From: Marinobacter sp. THAF197a
GTDB lineage: Bacteria; Pseudomonadota; Gammaproteobacteria; Pseudomonadales; Oleiphilaceae
Assembly: GCF_009363275.1 (NCBI RefSeq)
Contig: NZ_CP045324.1
Location: 1,240,001-1,304,000 of the forward strand
Direction: 5' to 3'
DNA: 64,000 nucleotides
Made by a program: the position numbers and the translations under genes. The notes beneath the pieces were generated by a model. It did no database searches, was not told the origin of the DNA, and worked only from the letters and a program-made list of their open reading frames with translations. Shown here in pieces: positions 26,673 through 35,064 of this stretch; within the stretch, counting starts at the first letter, position 1, and every line of letters starts with the position of its first letter.

Positions 26673-29600
26673 ATGAGTCCACAGCAATCCATGACGCCAG
26701 AGCTTCATAACATTCGCAAGGCCATCCGTGCCAACTACCTGGCGGACGAGTATGAGGTTATTCATCGATTGATTGCTGAGGCCCAGCTCTCCGATGACGC
26801 GCGGGTGGCTATCTCCGCTCGGGCGGCCGACCTGGTGCGCAGCGTCCGCAGCAGCGCCCGCCCAACCATTATGGAAAAGTTCCTGTCCGAGTATGGGCTG
26901 ACCACCAAAGAAGGTGTGGCTTTGATGTGTCTGGCGGAAGCGCTGTTGCGGGTGCCGGATAACCTGACTATCCATGACCTGATCGAAGACAAGATTACAT
27001 CCGGTAACTGGGGTGCCCACGTGGGCAAGGCCAAATCCGGCCTGATCAATTCCGCCACCCTGGCGCTGTTGATGACCAGCAACCTGTTGAAGGACTCCGA
27101 GCGCCAGAGCGTGGGGGATACCTTGCGCAAACTGGTCAAGCGACTGGGCGAGCCGGTGGTTCGTACCGTGGCTGGGCAGGCCATGAAAGAAATGGGCCGA
27201 CAGTTCGTGCTGGGCCGGGATATCGAAGAAGCGCAGGAGCGCGGCAAGGCCCAGGAAGCAAGAGGCTACACCTATTCCTATGACATGCTGGGTGAGGCTG
27301 CCCGCACCGATGCCGACGCCCAGCGTTACTACCAGGCGTACTCCGATGCGATTGATAGCATCAGCAAGCGCTGCGAAGGCGATGTGCGCACCAATCCGGG
27401 TATTTCGGTAAAACTGTCCGCTCTGCTGGCCCGCTATGAGTACGGTAACAAAGAGCGGGTGATGAACGAGTTGATGCCCCGGGCCCTGAAACTGGCCCAG
27501 AAGGCCGCAGCGGCCAACATGGGCTTCAATATTGACGCGGAAGAGCAGGACCGGCTCGATCTGTCCCTCGATGTGATCGAAGCGATTCTCTCGGAGCCGT
27601 CACTGAAAGGCTGGGATGGTTTTGGCGTGGTGGTTCAGGCCTTTGCCAAGCGAGCCTCCCAGACACTGGATTGGCTCTATGCATTGTCTGAGAAACTGGA
27701 CCGGCGGATCATGGTGCGGTTGGTGAAAGGTGCCTATTGGGATGCCGAGATCAAACGGGCCCAGGTGATGGGGTTGTCAGACTTCCCGGTGTTTACCCGC
27801 AAGGCCTGCAGTGACGTGTCGTACCTGGCCTGTACCAAGCAGCTACTGGACATGACCGACCGGATTTACCCCCAGTTTGCCACCCACAACGCCCATTCCG
27901 TCTCTGCGGTGTTGGAGTTGGCAAAAGGCCTGGGTCGAGACAAGTTTGAGTTCCAGCGGCTACACGGCATGGGTGAATCCCTGCACGACCAGGTACTTGA
28001 AGACAGCGGTGTACCTTGTCGGATCTATGCTCCCGTTGGTGCCCATAAAGATCTGCTGGCGTACCTGGTGCGCCGCCTGCTTGAGAACGGTGCCAACAGC
28101 TCTTTCGTGAACCAGATTGTGGACACCAGTATCACTCCGGAAGAGATTGCCAAAGACCCGATTGATGTGGTGAAGGCTCTGGGGCACAACCTGTCCAGCA
28201 AGGCGATTGTGCATCCGTCGAAGCTCTTTGGTGAGCAACGCCGTAACTCCAAAGGTTGGGATATCACCGACCCGGTAACCGTTGAGGAAATCGACGAGGG
28301 CCGTAATCGTTACAAGAGCCATCAATGGCAGGGTGGCCCCGTGCTCGCGGTTGAGCCCTCCAGTGATGAGGTGGTGGAAGTGCGCAATCCGGCCAACCCG
28401 GATGATCTGGTCGGCCACATTACCTACGCCTCCGAGGCGGACGTGTCTGCTGCCCTGGACGCAGCCCGGGACGGGTTCAAGCAGTGGTCGGCGCTGTCTG
28501 CAGAGGATCGCGCCGAGATGGTCCGCAAGGTAGGCGACCTGTATGAAGAGAACGTACACGAGCTCTTTGCCCTGACCACCCGGGAAGCTGGTAAATCCCT
28601 GCTGGACGCGGTGGCGGAGATTCGTGAGGCGGTGGATTTCGCGATGTTCTACGCCAACGAAGGTGTCCGTTACAAAGACGCGGGTGAGGCCCTTGGCGTG
28701 GTTTGTTGTATTTCCCCCTGGAACTTCCCGCTGGCCATCTTCACTGGCCAGATCCTGGCGAACCTGGCGGCAGGCAATGCGGTCGTCGCCAAGCCGGCGG
28801 AGCAGACCTCACTGCTGGCGGTACGAGCTGTTGAGCTGATGCACCAGGCGGGCATTCCCAAGGCGGCTATCCAGTTGCTTCCGGGCACCGGCGCCACTGT
28901 GGGTGCTGGCCTGACCTCCGACGCCAGGGTGAATGGCGTTTGCTTCACCGGTTCCACCCTGACCGCCCAACGTATCAACAAAGCCATGACCGAACACATG
29001 GAGCCGGACGCGCCGCTGGTGGCGGAAACCGGTGGCCTGAATGCCATGATCGTGGATTCCACCGCGTTGCCCGAGCAAGTGGTTCGGGACGTTCTGGCGT
29101 CGTCTTTCCAGAGCGCTGGCCAGCGTTGTTCGGCCCTGCGGATGTTGTACGTGCAGAAAGACATCGCCGACAACCTGCTGGAAATGCTCTATGGCGCCAT
29201 GGAAGAGCTGGGCATTGGCGACCCCTGGCTGCTGTCTACCGACGTTGGCCCGGTGATCGACGAGAACGCCCGCAAGAAGATCAACGATCATTGCCAGAAG
29301 TTCGAGCAGCAAGGCAAGCTGCTGAAGAAGATTAAGGTGCCAGAGAAAGGCCTGTTCGTTTCCCCGGCGGTGCTGCAGGTGAGCGGCATTGAGGAAATGG
29401 AAGAGGAAATCTTTGGTCCGGTTCTGCATGTGGCCACGTTTGAAGCCAAAGACATCGACAAGGTTGTGGATGCGGTGAACGCCAAGGGTTACGGCCTGAC
29501 CTTCGGCATTCACAGCCGGGTAGATAACCGGATTGAGCACATTGCCAGCCGCATCAAGGTGGGCAACACCTACGTTAACCGGAACCAGATTGGCGCCATC

Positions 29601-30302
29601 GTGGGCTCTCAGCCTTTTGGTGGCGAGGGTTTGTCTGGCACGGGGCCGAAGGCCGGTGGCCCGCAGTACGTGCGGCGCTTCCTGAGAGCGGAGGTTGCCC
29701 ACAAGCCGTCCGAGTCCAGCAACAAGGTGCTCGGGGCGGACAAGGTACAGAAGCTGATCGACAAGCTGGAAAAGGCCGAAGTGCCGGCTGCAGAACGCCG
29801 TAAAGACGCCCTGCGCCCCTGGTTCAAGACCGTACCGGCGCCGTTGGATTTGGGCTATGAAGAAATGCCCGGACCAACAGGCGAGCAGAACCACCTGTCC
29901 TGCCATGCACGTGGCACCATACTGTGTTTGGGGCCAGATGCAGAGTCTGCAGTTGAGCAGGCTGGCACGGCGCTGTCGCAGGGCAACAAGGTGGTTGTGA
30001 TTGCCCCAGGTGCCGAAAAGGCCCTGGCGGATGCGATCAAAGCCGGTTTGCCGGTGGTGGCCACCGACGGCGTGATCGCCCCGGACGCACTGACCCAGCT
30101 TGAGGGCTATGCCGCCATTACCAGCGTGGCCGAAAAGCCTCTGCTCAAGCAATATCGCCAGGCCCTCGCCCGGCGCGATGGTGCGTTGCTGCCCATCATC
30201 ACCGAGCACAAACTGGACCAGCGCTACGTGATCGAACGGCACCTGTGCATAGACACCACTGCCGCCGGCGGCAACGCCAGCCTGATCGCCTCTGCCGAAT
30301 AG
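26673..30302 (+). CDS. putA: Bifunctional proline dehydrogenase / P5C dehydrogenase
   Basis: 1209 residues; oxidises proline to glutamate in two steps, with FAD and then NAD+. The N-terminal ribbon-helix-helix DNA-binding domain of the E. coli protein is absent, so this form does not repress itself. The proline dehydrogenase barrel covers about 150-480 (MVRLVKGAYWDAEIKRAQ, FATHNAHS, FQRLHGMGE). The aldehyde dehydrogenase domain covers about 560-1020, with ISPWNFPLAIFTGQI, Glu in ETGGLNAM and catalytic Cys819 in GQRCSAL. About 190 further residues form a C-terminal ALDH-like fold domain. Ribosome site CAGGAGGG precedes ATG 26673. Confidence 0.97.
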   Translation: MSPQQSMTPELHNIRKAIRANYLADEYEVIHRLIAEAQLSDDARVAISARAADLVRSVRSSARPTIMEKFLSEYGLTTKEGVALMCLAEALLRVPDNLTIHDLIEDKITSGNWGAHVGKAKSGLINSATLALLMTSNLLKDSERQSVGDTLRKLVKRLGEPVVRTVAGQAMKEMGRQFVLGRDIEEAQERGKAQEARGYTYSYDMLGEAARTDADAQRYYQAYSDAIDSISKRCEGDVRTNPGISVKLSALLARYEYGNKERVMNELMPRALKLAQKAAAANMGFNIDAEEQDRLDLSLDVIEAILSEPSLKGWDGFGVVVQAFAKRASQTLDWLYALSEKLDRRIMVRLVKGAYWDAEIKRAQVMGLSDFPVFTRKACSDVSYLACTKQLLDMTDRIYPQFATHNAHSVSAVLELAKGLGRDKFEFQRLHGMGESLHDQVLEDSGVPCRIYAPVGAHKDLLAYLVRRLLENGANSSFVNQIVDTSITPEEIAKDPIDVVKALGHNLSSKAIVHPSKLFGEQRRNSKGWDITDPVTVEEIDEGRNRYKSHQWQGGPVLAVEPSSDEVVEVRNPANPDDLVGHITYASEADVSAALDAARDGFKQWSALSAEDRAEMVRKVGDLYEENVHELFALTTREAGKSLLDAVAEIREAVDFAMFYANEGVRYKDAGEALGVVCCISPWNFPLAIFTGQILANLAAGNAVVAKPAEQTSLLAVRAVELMHQAGIPKAAIQLLPGTGATVGAGLTSDARVNGVCFTGSTLTAQRINKAMTEHMEPDAPLVAETGGLNAMIVDSTALPEQVVRDVLASSFQSAGQRCSALRMLYVQKDIADNLLEMLYGAMEELGIGDPWLLSTDVGPVIDENARKKINDHCQKFEQQGKLLKKIKVPEKGLFVSPAVLQVSGIEEMEEEIFGPVLHVATFEAKDIDKVVDAVNAKGYGLTFGIHSRVDNRIEHIASRIKVGNTYVNRNQIGAIVGSQPFGGEGLSGTGPKAGGPQYVRRFLRAEVAHKPSESSNKVLGADKVQKLIDKLEKAEVPAAERRKDALRPWFKTVPAPLDLGYEEMPGPTGEQNHLSCHARGTILCLGPDAESAVEQAGTALSQGNKVVVIAPGAEKALADAIKAGLPVVATDGVIAPDALTQLEGYAAITSVAEKPLLKQYRQALARRDGALLPIITEHKLDQRYVIERHLCIDTTAAGGNASLIASAE

Positions 30303-30456
30303 GGTCTGTCCCAAGGGTCTGTCCCAAGGGTCTGTCCCCGAACGGGGACTGACCCCCTTTTACCAAGGTCCATCTCCCAACCCCGATACCACGTGCGCTT
30401 GGGGTCAGTCCCCATGCGGGGACAGACCCCGTAGCCAGACCCCGTAGCCACCGTAG
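30301..30456. repeat. REP-like cluster: tandem 13-mers and two palindromes
   Basis: Starting at the putA stop, AGGGTCTGTCCCA is repeated three times (30301-30313, 30314-30326, 30327-30339, last base changed). The third copy forms a hairpin, GGGTCTGTCCCCG / CGGGGACTGACCC (30328-30355). A second, GGGGTCAGTCCCC / GGGGACAGACCCC, lies at 30401-30430 with the same single central mismatch. CCCCGTAGCCA then occurs twice (from about 30427 and 30439). The layout resembles REP elements moved by RAYT (IS200-like) transposases; no transposase is present nearby. Confidence 0.8.
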
Positions 30457-30522
30457 CCAGCTCCCCATTCCCAAGCTACCATACCCACTCCCGAGTTCAC
30501 GTCACCCATTACCGGAACACCA

Positions 30523-31713
30523 TTGAACACGCCCGCACCAAAAGAGACCACCGAAGCCGAAGCCACTCAAACCTTCTTCGCAGTCTGCCTGTCGCTGACG
30601 CTCTGTTTCGTGGTCTACTCCATGCTGATCGTCGTGGTACCGGTCTACGGCCTGCAGCTGGGCGCTTCTCCCTTGGTGCTTGGTGCGGTCCTGAGTGCCC
30701 AGTATCTGTTACCTCTGGCCCTGGCTATTCCGCTGGGTGGGGTGGTTAGCCGTTTTGGCGGTCGGGCAACACTGATAACCGGTGCCAGCCTGATGGTGGC
30801 GGGGCTTTTGGCCATGCATTTCTGGCCTGGTTTTGGAGGGTTGGTCCTGGGGCAGCTTTTGGTTGGCCTGGCGCACCTGCAGATGGTTCTGGCGGCACAA
30901 ACGATCATTGCCAATCTCGGTACCGGCCCGCGGCTGGAGAAGTACTTTGGCTGGTACTCCACCTGGCTGTCCGGTGGGCAGGTGATCGGACCACTGCTGG
31001 CAGGACTGTTGCTGAACGCCAGCGGAACCGCCTACGTGTTTTTGGTGATGGCGGCGTTTGCGCTGGTAGCCGGCCTGGTTGGTTTGTGGTTGACCGGTCA
31101 GGCCACTGAACGCATTCAGGTTACTCGAAAGCAGGCAGGATTCCGGGCCCAGTGGGCTTTAATGCAATCCAATCGCGGCGTACAGCTGTCGGTTCTGGTG
31201 ACAGTGTTGGGCATGTTTGCCCTGGGTGTTTATGGCAGTTACCTTCCGGTTTATCTGGAGAGCCTTGCAATCAGCCCGGTGATCATCGGGGTACTGGTGA
31301 GCCTCAGGGCGGGGGTGTCCATGGTGATTCGTCCGTTCATGGCGTCGATCATCCAACTCGCCGGCGGCCGTGTGAATACGGTGTTTTTGTCCCTGGTCAC
31401 TGTGTCTGCGGGGATCGCGTTTCTGGGTGCAACGGAGCAGGTTGTCGTTATGGGATTGCTCGCAGTGCTGGTCGGTATCGGCTCAGGGCTTACCCAGCCT
31501 TTGTCCATGGTTATTCTTGCGGAGTCGGTTGACCGTGCCAAGCGCTCCGGTGCGCTGGGAATGCGACTGATGGCGAACCGTGCCATCCACTTTCTGGCAC
31601 CGCTGATGTTTGGCCTTCTGCTGGAGTTGGGCGGTTTCGCCCTGGCGTTCGGCGCCTCCGGTGTTGCCATCGCCGCCGCGCTACCCATAGGGCGAAAGCT
31701 GTTCAAGCCGTAA
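30523..31713 (+). CDS. MFS transporter
   Basis: 396-residue membrane protein with about twelve hydrophobic segments and the MFS loop 2-3 signature in the form PLGGVVSRFGGRAT (near residue 75). A charged loop near residue 190 separates the two halves. The substrate is unknown; it looks like a drug/sugar-type efflux carrier. The start is a TTG at 30523, since the next ATG lies within the first helix. It is preceded by the REP-like cluster rather than a clear promoter. Confidence 0.88.
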   Translation: MNTPAPKETTEAEATQTFFAVCLSLTLCFVVYSMLIVVVPVYGLQLGASPLVLGAVLSAQYLLPLALAIPLGGVVSRFGGRATLITGASLMVAGLLAMHFWPGFGGLVLGQLLVGLAHLQMVLAAQTIIANLGTGPRLEKYFGWYSTWLSGGQVIGPLLAGLLLNASGTAYVFLVMAAFALVAGLVGLWLTGQATERIQVTRKQAGFRAQWALMQSNRGVQLSVLVTVLGMFALGVYGSYLPVYLESLAISPVIIGVLVSLRAGVSMVIRPFMASIIQLAGGRVNTVFLSLVTVSAGIAFLGATEQVVVMGLLAVLVGIGSGLTQPLSMVILAESVDRAKRSGALGMRLMANRAIHFLAPLMFGLLLELGGFALAFGASGVAIAAALPIGRKLFKP

Positions 31714-31781
31714 TCCATTGCAAATTGAACTTCGGTACTCGGGTGGTTAACATTCAGCCTGCAGAGATGAGGGGCTATTCC

Positions 31782-32237
31782 GTGACCAGACTACTGATTT
31801 TCTTGATTGCGGTTTTCGCAGCCAGTGCCGCGTACGCCAATGAGACTCGCTGGTTGCTGCAGACCAGTGTGTTCACCTCCCACCATAACCCCAAGCCGGA
31901 GCACAACAACGACCAGAAACTGGTCTCGCTGGAATATGCCCGTGAGGATGACTGGGTGGTTGGGGGAGCCAGTTTTTTGAATTCGTTCAGTCAGCGCTCA
32001 GCGTATGTCTTCACAGGCCGATACTTTGATTTCGGGCCGGGGCCAGTGTTTGCCAAGGTGACCGGTGGGCTGATGCACGGCTATCGGGGCGAATATCGGG
32101 ACAAGATTCCGCTGAATCACCTGGGCGTAGCGCCCGCTATTATTCCCGCGGTGGGGGTTCGAGGGCAGCATGTGTCCTCAGAGCTTTCGTTTCTGGGCGC
32201 CGCCGCAGTGATGATTACCACCGGCTTGCAGTTTTAG
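31782..32237 (+). CDS. PagP-like outer-membrane beta-barrel protein
   Basis: 151 residues with a signal peptide (TRLLIFLIAVFAASAAYA). The mature part alternates polar and hydrophobic residues and ends in Phe (TTGLQF), as outer-membrane barrels do. Length and pattern (an early HH, a central NSF, then IPLNHLGVAPAIIPAVGV) recall PagP, the lipid A palmitoyltransferase, but catalytic residues cannot be assigned with confidence. GTG 31782 is favoured because GAGGGG lies 7 bases upstream; ATG 31767 is possible. A bidirectional terminator follows. Confidence 0.7.
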   Translation: MTRLLIFLIAVFAASAAYANETRWLLQTSVFTSHHNPKPEHNNDQKLVSLEYAREDDWVVGGASFLNSFSQRSAYVFTGRYFDFGPGPVFAKVTGGLMHGYRGEYRDKIPLNHLGVAPAIIPAVGVRGQHVSSELSFLGAAAVMITTGLQF

Positions 32238-32308
32238 GGAACTACCAAGGATTCCTTGACGGTTCAGGTCGGCATTCAGTTGTTCCGGGATATGTTAGCC
32301 AGAAACAA

Positions 32309-32338
32309 CAAAACCCGGACCTTTCGGCCCGGGTTTTG
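32309..32338. terminator. Bidirectional rho-independent terminator
   Basis: 10-bp stem CAAAACCCGG (32309-32318) / CCGGGTTTTG (32329-32338) with a 10-base loop that can pair further. It ends the plus-strand barrel gene and also lies just beyond the 3' end of the minus-strand tRNA-Pro, where a tRNA terminator belongs. Confidence 0.88.
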
Positions 32339-32350
32339 TGTAGGGAATTC

Positions 32351-32395
32351 TGGTCGGGACGGTAGGATTTGAACCTACGACCCCTTGCACCCCAT
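32351..32395 (-). tRNA. tRNA-Pro(GGG) 3' fragment, island attachment site
   Basis: Read on the minus strand, 45 bases give anticodon loop ATGGGGT (anticodon GGG, G37), stem 3' strand GCAAG, variable GGGTC, T arm GTAGG-TTCAAAT-CCTAC, acceptor strand CGTCCCG, A73 and CCA. Upstream of the loop the sequence stops matching a tRNA (CCTTT where CTTGC is needed), and no D arm or acceptor 5' strand exists. It is therefore the part displaced by integration at the anticodon loop, a common crossover point for tyrosine integrases. Partial, not functional by itself. Confidence 0.88.
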
Positions 32396-32522
32396 AAAGG
32401 TAAATTGCCATCCAATAGGCTCTAACCCAATCCATCCTAAAAACCTTTATCACTGATTTAATTGATTTTTCTGTTTTGTGTTTTCTAACGGAATCCAATA
32501 CCATCCAGTTTAAGCGATCGAG

Positions 32523-32543
32523 AAACGGTGACCAAACGGTGAC
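32523..32543. repeat. Direct repeat before the integrase gene
   Basis: AAACGGTGAC occurs at 32523-32532 and 32534-32543, offset 11 bases, about one helical turn. The surrounding 32,400-32,567 also contains CCATCC several times. These could be integrase or excisionase arm sites of the attachment region; inferred from position and phasing. Confidence 0.55.
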
Positions 32544-32567
32544 GAGAATCCGGCCTCAACTAAGTGG

Positions 32568-33932
32568 ATGGTAATGGGAACGATTACAGACAAGCAGATG
32601 AACTCCAAGCCAGGCAAGTCTGTCTGGTTGACTGAGGATGCTCCGAGAGGCTGTGGGCGTTTTATGGCTCGCATTCTGAAAAGCGGAGACAGGCTGTTTT
32701 ACTTCCGATATACCAATTCTCGGGGCGAACGCGTCTTCCTACCCATTGGCAATTATGACCAGTCCGGAAAAGACGGCTTAACCCTGCGCGAAGCACGGGC
32801 AAAGGCTGGTGAGCTTTCCCGCTTGTATCAGACGGGCATTCGTGACTTGCGTGAGCATCTAGACGCAGAGGAAGCGGCGCGGAAAGCGAAACATGACGCT
32901 GAGATGGCCAGGCTGCAGGCCGAGCAGGAGGCTGCTGAAGCGGAGAAGGCACGTCAGGCTGCCCGTAAAACCGTTAGAGAGCTGTTTGAGCATTGGGCAG
33001 ATATTGATCTCAAAAATCGTAAAGATCATGGTGCGGAGGTTCGTCGGCTTTTTAATAAGGATGTCCTTCCCAAAATTGGCCATCTCGCGGTTGAAGATGT
33101 CAAAAAGGGGCACGTCACAGAGGTTGTTGATGCGCAGCTTAATCGTGGGGTAACCCGGATGGCGAAGTTGACGCTGAGCCTGATTCGACAGATGTTTCGC
33201 TTTGCAGTAGATCGAGACTTGATTGAGCATGACCCCACTGCGAGTATCCGAAAGTCGAAGATTGGCGGGAAGGATGTCGAGCGAGACCGCGTGCTGAGTG
33301 ATTCGGAAATAAAGGCGCTTGCCCGCCAGATTCCAAACGCAAAGTTGCTACCCTCAACAGCAATTTCAATCTGGATCATGCTTACAACTTGCTGCCGCAT
33401 CGGTGAGCTAATTAAAGCCCGATGGGCTGATGTCGACTTGAAAAGAGGGCTCTGGAGAATCCCTGCTGAGAATAGTAAAAATGGTAAACCCCATGAGATT
33501 GCCCTATCCAGCTTCGCAGTTGCCTGGTTCAAGGACTTACAGAAATTAACGGCAGACTCTCAATGGTGTTATCCGAACTCCGAGGATTCAGGTCCGATCT
33601 GCCCGAAATCCATCACAAAGCAAATCCGCGATCGTCAATTGCCGGTCGGCAAAGAGCCAAACAAGAACAGGAGTTCGCAAGGACAAGCTCTAGTTTTAGC
33701 AGGTGGCAAGTGGACGCCCCATGATCTCCGCAGAACAGGGGCAACTATAATGACAGCTCAAGGTGTAATACCTGAGGTTGCTGAGCGCTGCCTCAACCAC
33801 ACAGAAGAAAACAAAGTTAAGCGGGTTTACCAGCGCCACAGCTATGGACCGGAAAAGCAAGAGGCATGGGATCTGTTGGGCGCGCATACTCGAAAACTAT
33901 TCCACCTTGGGATAGCTGAGGGTGTCAAATAA
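32568..33932 (+). CDS. Tyrosine-type site-specific integrase (P4-like)
   Basis: 454 residues: an N-terminal arm-binding DUF4102-like region (LTEDAPRGCGRFMARILKSGDRLFYFRY), a long charged helix (about 100-145), core-binding domain, and a catalytic domain with Arg277 (CCRIGELIKARW), the HDLRRT box (His385, Arg388) and nucleophile Tyr421 (RVYQRH). The complete catalytic set suggests activity. It recombines attP with the 3' half of tRNA-Pro, which lies 170 bases upstream. ATG 32568 is first; ATG 32574 is an alternative. The next gene overlaps its stop (TAATG). Confidence 0.95.
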   Translation: MVMGTITDKQMNSKPGKSVWLTEDAPRGCGRFMARILKSGDRLFYFRYTNSRGERVFLPIGNYDQSGKDGLTLREARAKAGELSRLYQTGIRDLREHLDAEEAARKAKHDAEMARLQAEQEAAEAEKARQAARKTVRELFEHWADIDLKNRKDHGAEVRRLFNKDVLPKIGHLAVEDVKKGHVTEVVDAQLNRGVTRMAKLTLSLIRQMFRFAVDRDLIEHDPTASIRKSKIGGKDVERDRVLSDSEIKALARQIPNAKLLPSTAISIWIMLTTCCRIGELIKARWADVDLKRGLWRIPAENSKNGKPHEIALSSFAVAWFKDLQKLTADSQWCYPNSEDSGPICPKSITKQIRDRQLPVGKEPNKNRSSQGQALVLAGGKWTPHDLRRTGATIMTAQGVIPEVAERCLNHTEENKVKRVYQRHSYGPEKQEAWDLLGAHTRKLFHLGIAEGVK

Positions 33933-34984
33933 TGTCTAAATCGTTCAAAGCGAATCCTGCGGTCAGGCACTTAATTGAACTGCCATTGAGGCTGAACTTG
34001 GACGATACGGTTTTGGAAAAGTTCATGAAAGGCGGTGGGCGGATTTGGTGTCGCGCTCCAAGTGCCCTGCAGGTTTACTTTCGGATCGTGGACTTTGACT
34101 ATTCGGGGCATGAGCTGCAGCGAAAGTACCTAGCTGAATCGCGGTCTTTTAGTTTCATAGCATTGAATCAAAGGGCCGTGAAAGAGGTATTGTGGCTTGG
34201 CGAGGCTGAGATAAATGAATCTGAGAAAATAGGGCGTCTATCCGAGTACGGCGGACTTGAAGATAAAGGCGTATCAGAAGTGGCTTTGGAGACAATGGTT
34301 GCAAACCTACGTTCTTCTGAACATCGCTCGCTACAATACGTAACGCAGGAAAGGAGAATACACTCAAAAACCGAGTCTTTTGTCCTGGCCAAGCAAGCTC
34401 CAGCAAGAGATCAAGGGTTTCAGTACAGGGAAGTCAGTGAGAGTAGCTTCCGTGTCAGGATAAACGATCTATTTGTCACGGAATCTGACTATCAGAACTT
34501 CCTTGCAGCAGATTTCATCGAGCCCGACCAAGATATAAAGAGACCGGATTGGATGCCACCACTACTAAGGACGTTAAACAAATACTCCGATCTTCATGCG
34601 GTGCTCACAAGCAAAAACTACAATAAAGATGACTTCGCCTCTGAAGCCTCGAGACTTAACTCGGGCTTGGCGGCGGCATTAGGCGAGTCTGAAGAGAAGT
34701 CACAGAAAATGGTAGCAGCGAAAAGAATCATTTTGGGGAAGCCGACATTTCACCCAAGACATCCGGTGCAACCTCGCGATGGGGAGGATAAAGTATCACT
34801 CCTCGACGTGGCCAACTCTTTAGCTCGACACTTTTGGAAGGGGGACGTTGACTCTACCAAGCGTAAGTACGGAAACATCGGAGCTTTCAATGACGAGTTG
34901 TCTGAGATTTTAAAAGACCACGATGTTGATCGGCGAGCTTCACTGTTACCACATTTAAGTCGGTTCATTAGATTCACTGACTAA
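33932..34984 (+). CDS. Unknown protein coupled to the integrase
   Basis: 350 residues, soluble, no signal peptide or membrane segment; I do not recognise the family. It opens SKSFKANPAVRHLIELPLRLNLDD, has a mixed alpha/beta first half with an R-x-W-C-R-A-P segment and a charged second half (from about 230) that ends in a helical stretch. The ATG overlaps the integrase stop by one base, so translation is probably coupled. That suggests a part in integration, excision or element regulation, but nothing in the sequence proves it. Confidence 0.8.
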   Translation: MSKSFKANPAVRHLIELPLRLNLDDTVLEKFMKGGGRIWCRAPSALQVYFRIVDFDYSGHELQRKYLAESRSFSFIALNQRAVKEVLWLGEAEINESEKIGRLSEYGGLEDKGVSEVALETMVANLRSSEHRSLQYVTQERRIHSKTESFVLAKQAPARDQGFQYREVSESSFRVRINDLFVTESDYQNFLAADFIEPDQDIKRPDWMPPLLRTLNKYSDLHAVLTSKNYNKDDFASEASRLNSGLAAALGESEEKSQKMVAAKRIILGKPTFHPRHPVQPRDGEDKVSLLDVANSLARHFWKGDVDSTKRKYGNIGAFNDELSEILKDHDVDRRASLLPHLSRFIRFTD

Positions 34985-35064
34985 TCGAGGAAATATCCGT
35001 TCGAGGGCTCCTACCAGAGCCCTTTCATATATTAAGTGATCTATAACCCGCACACTCTCGCCAT

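Noticed and set aside
32351..32430. A complete tRNA gene
   Set aside because: The acceptor 5' strand, D arm and anticodon stem 5' strand are missing; pairing fails immediately upstream of the anticodon loop.
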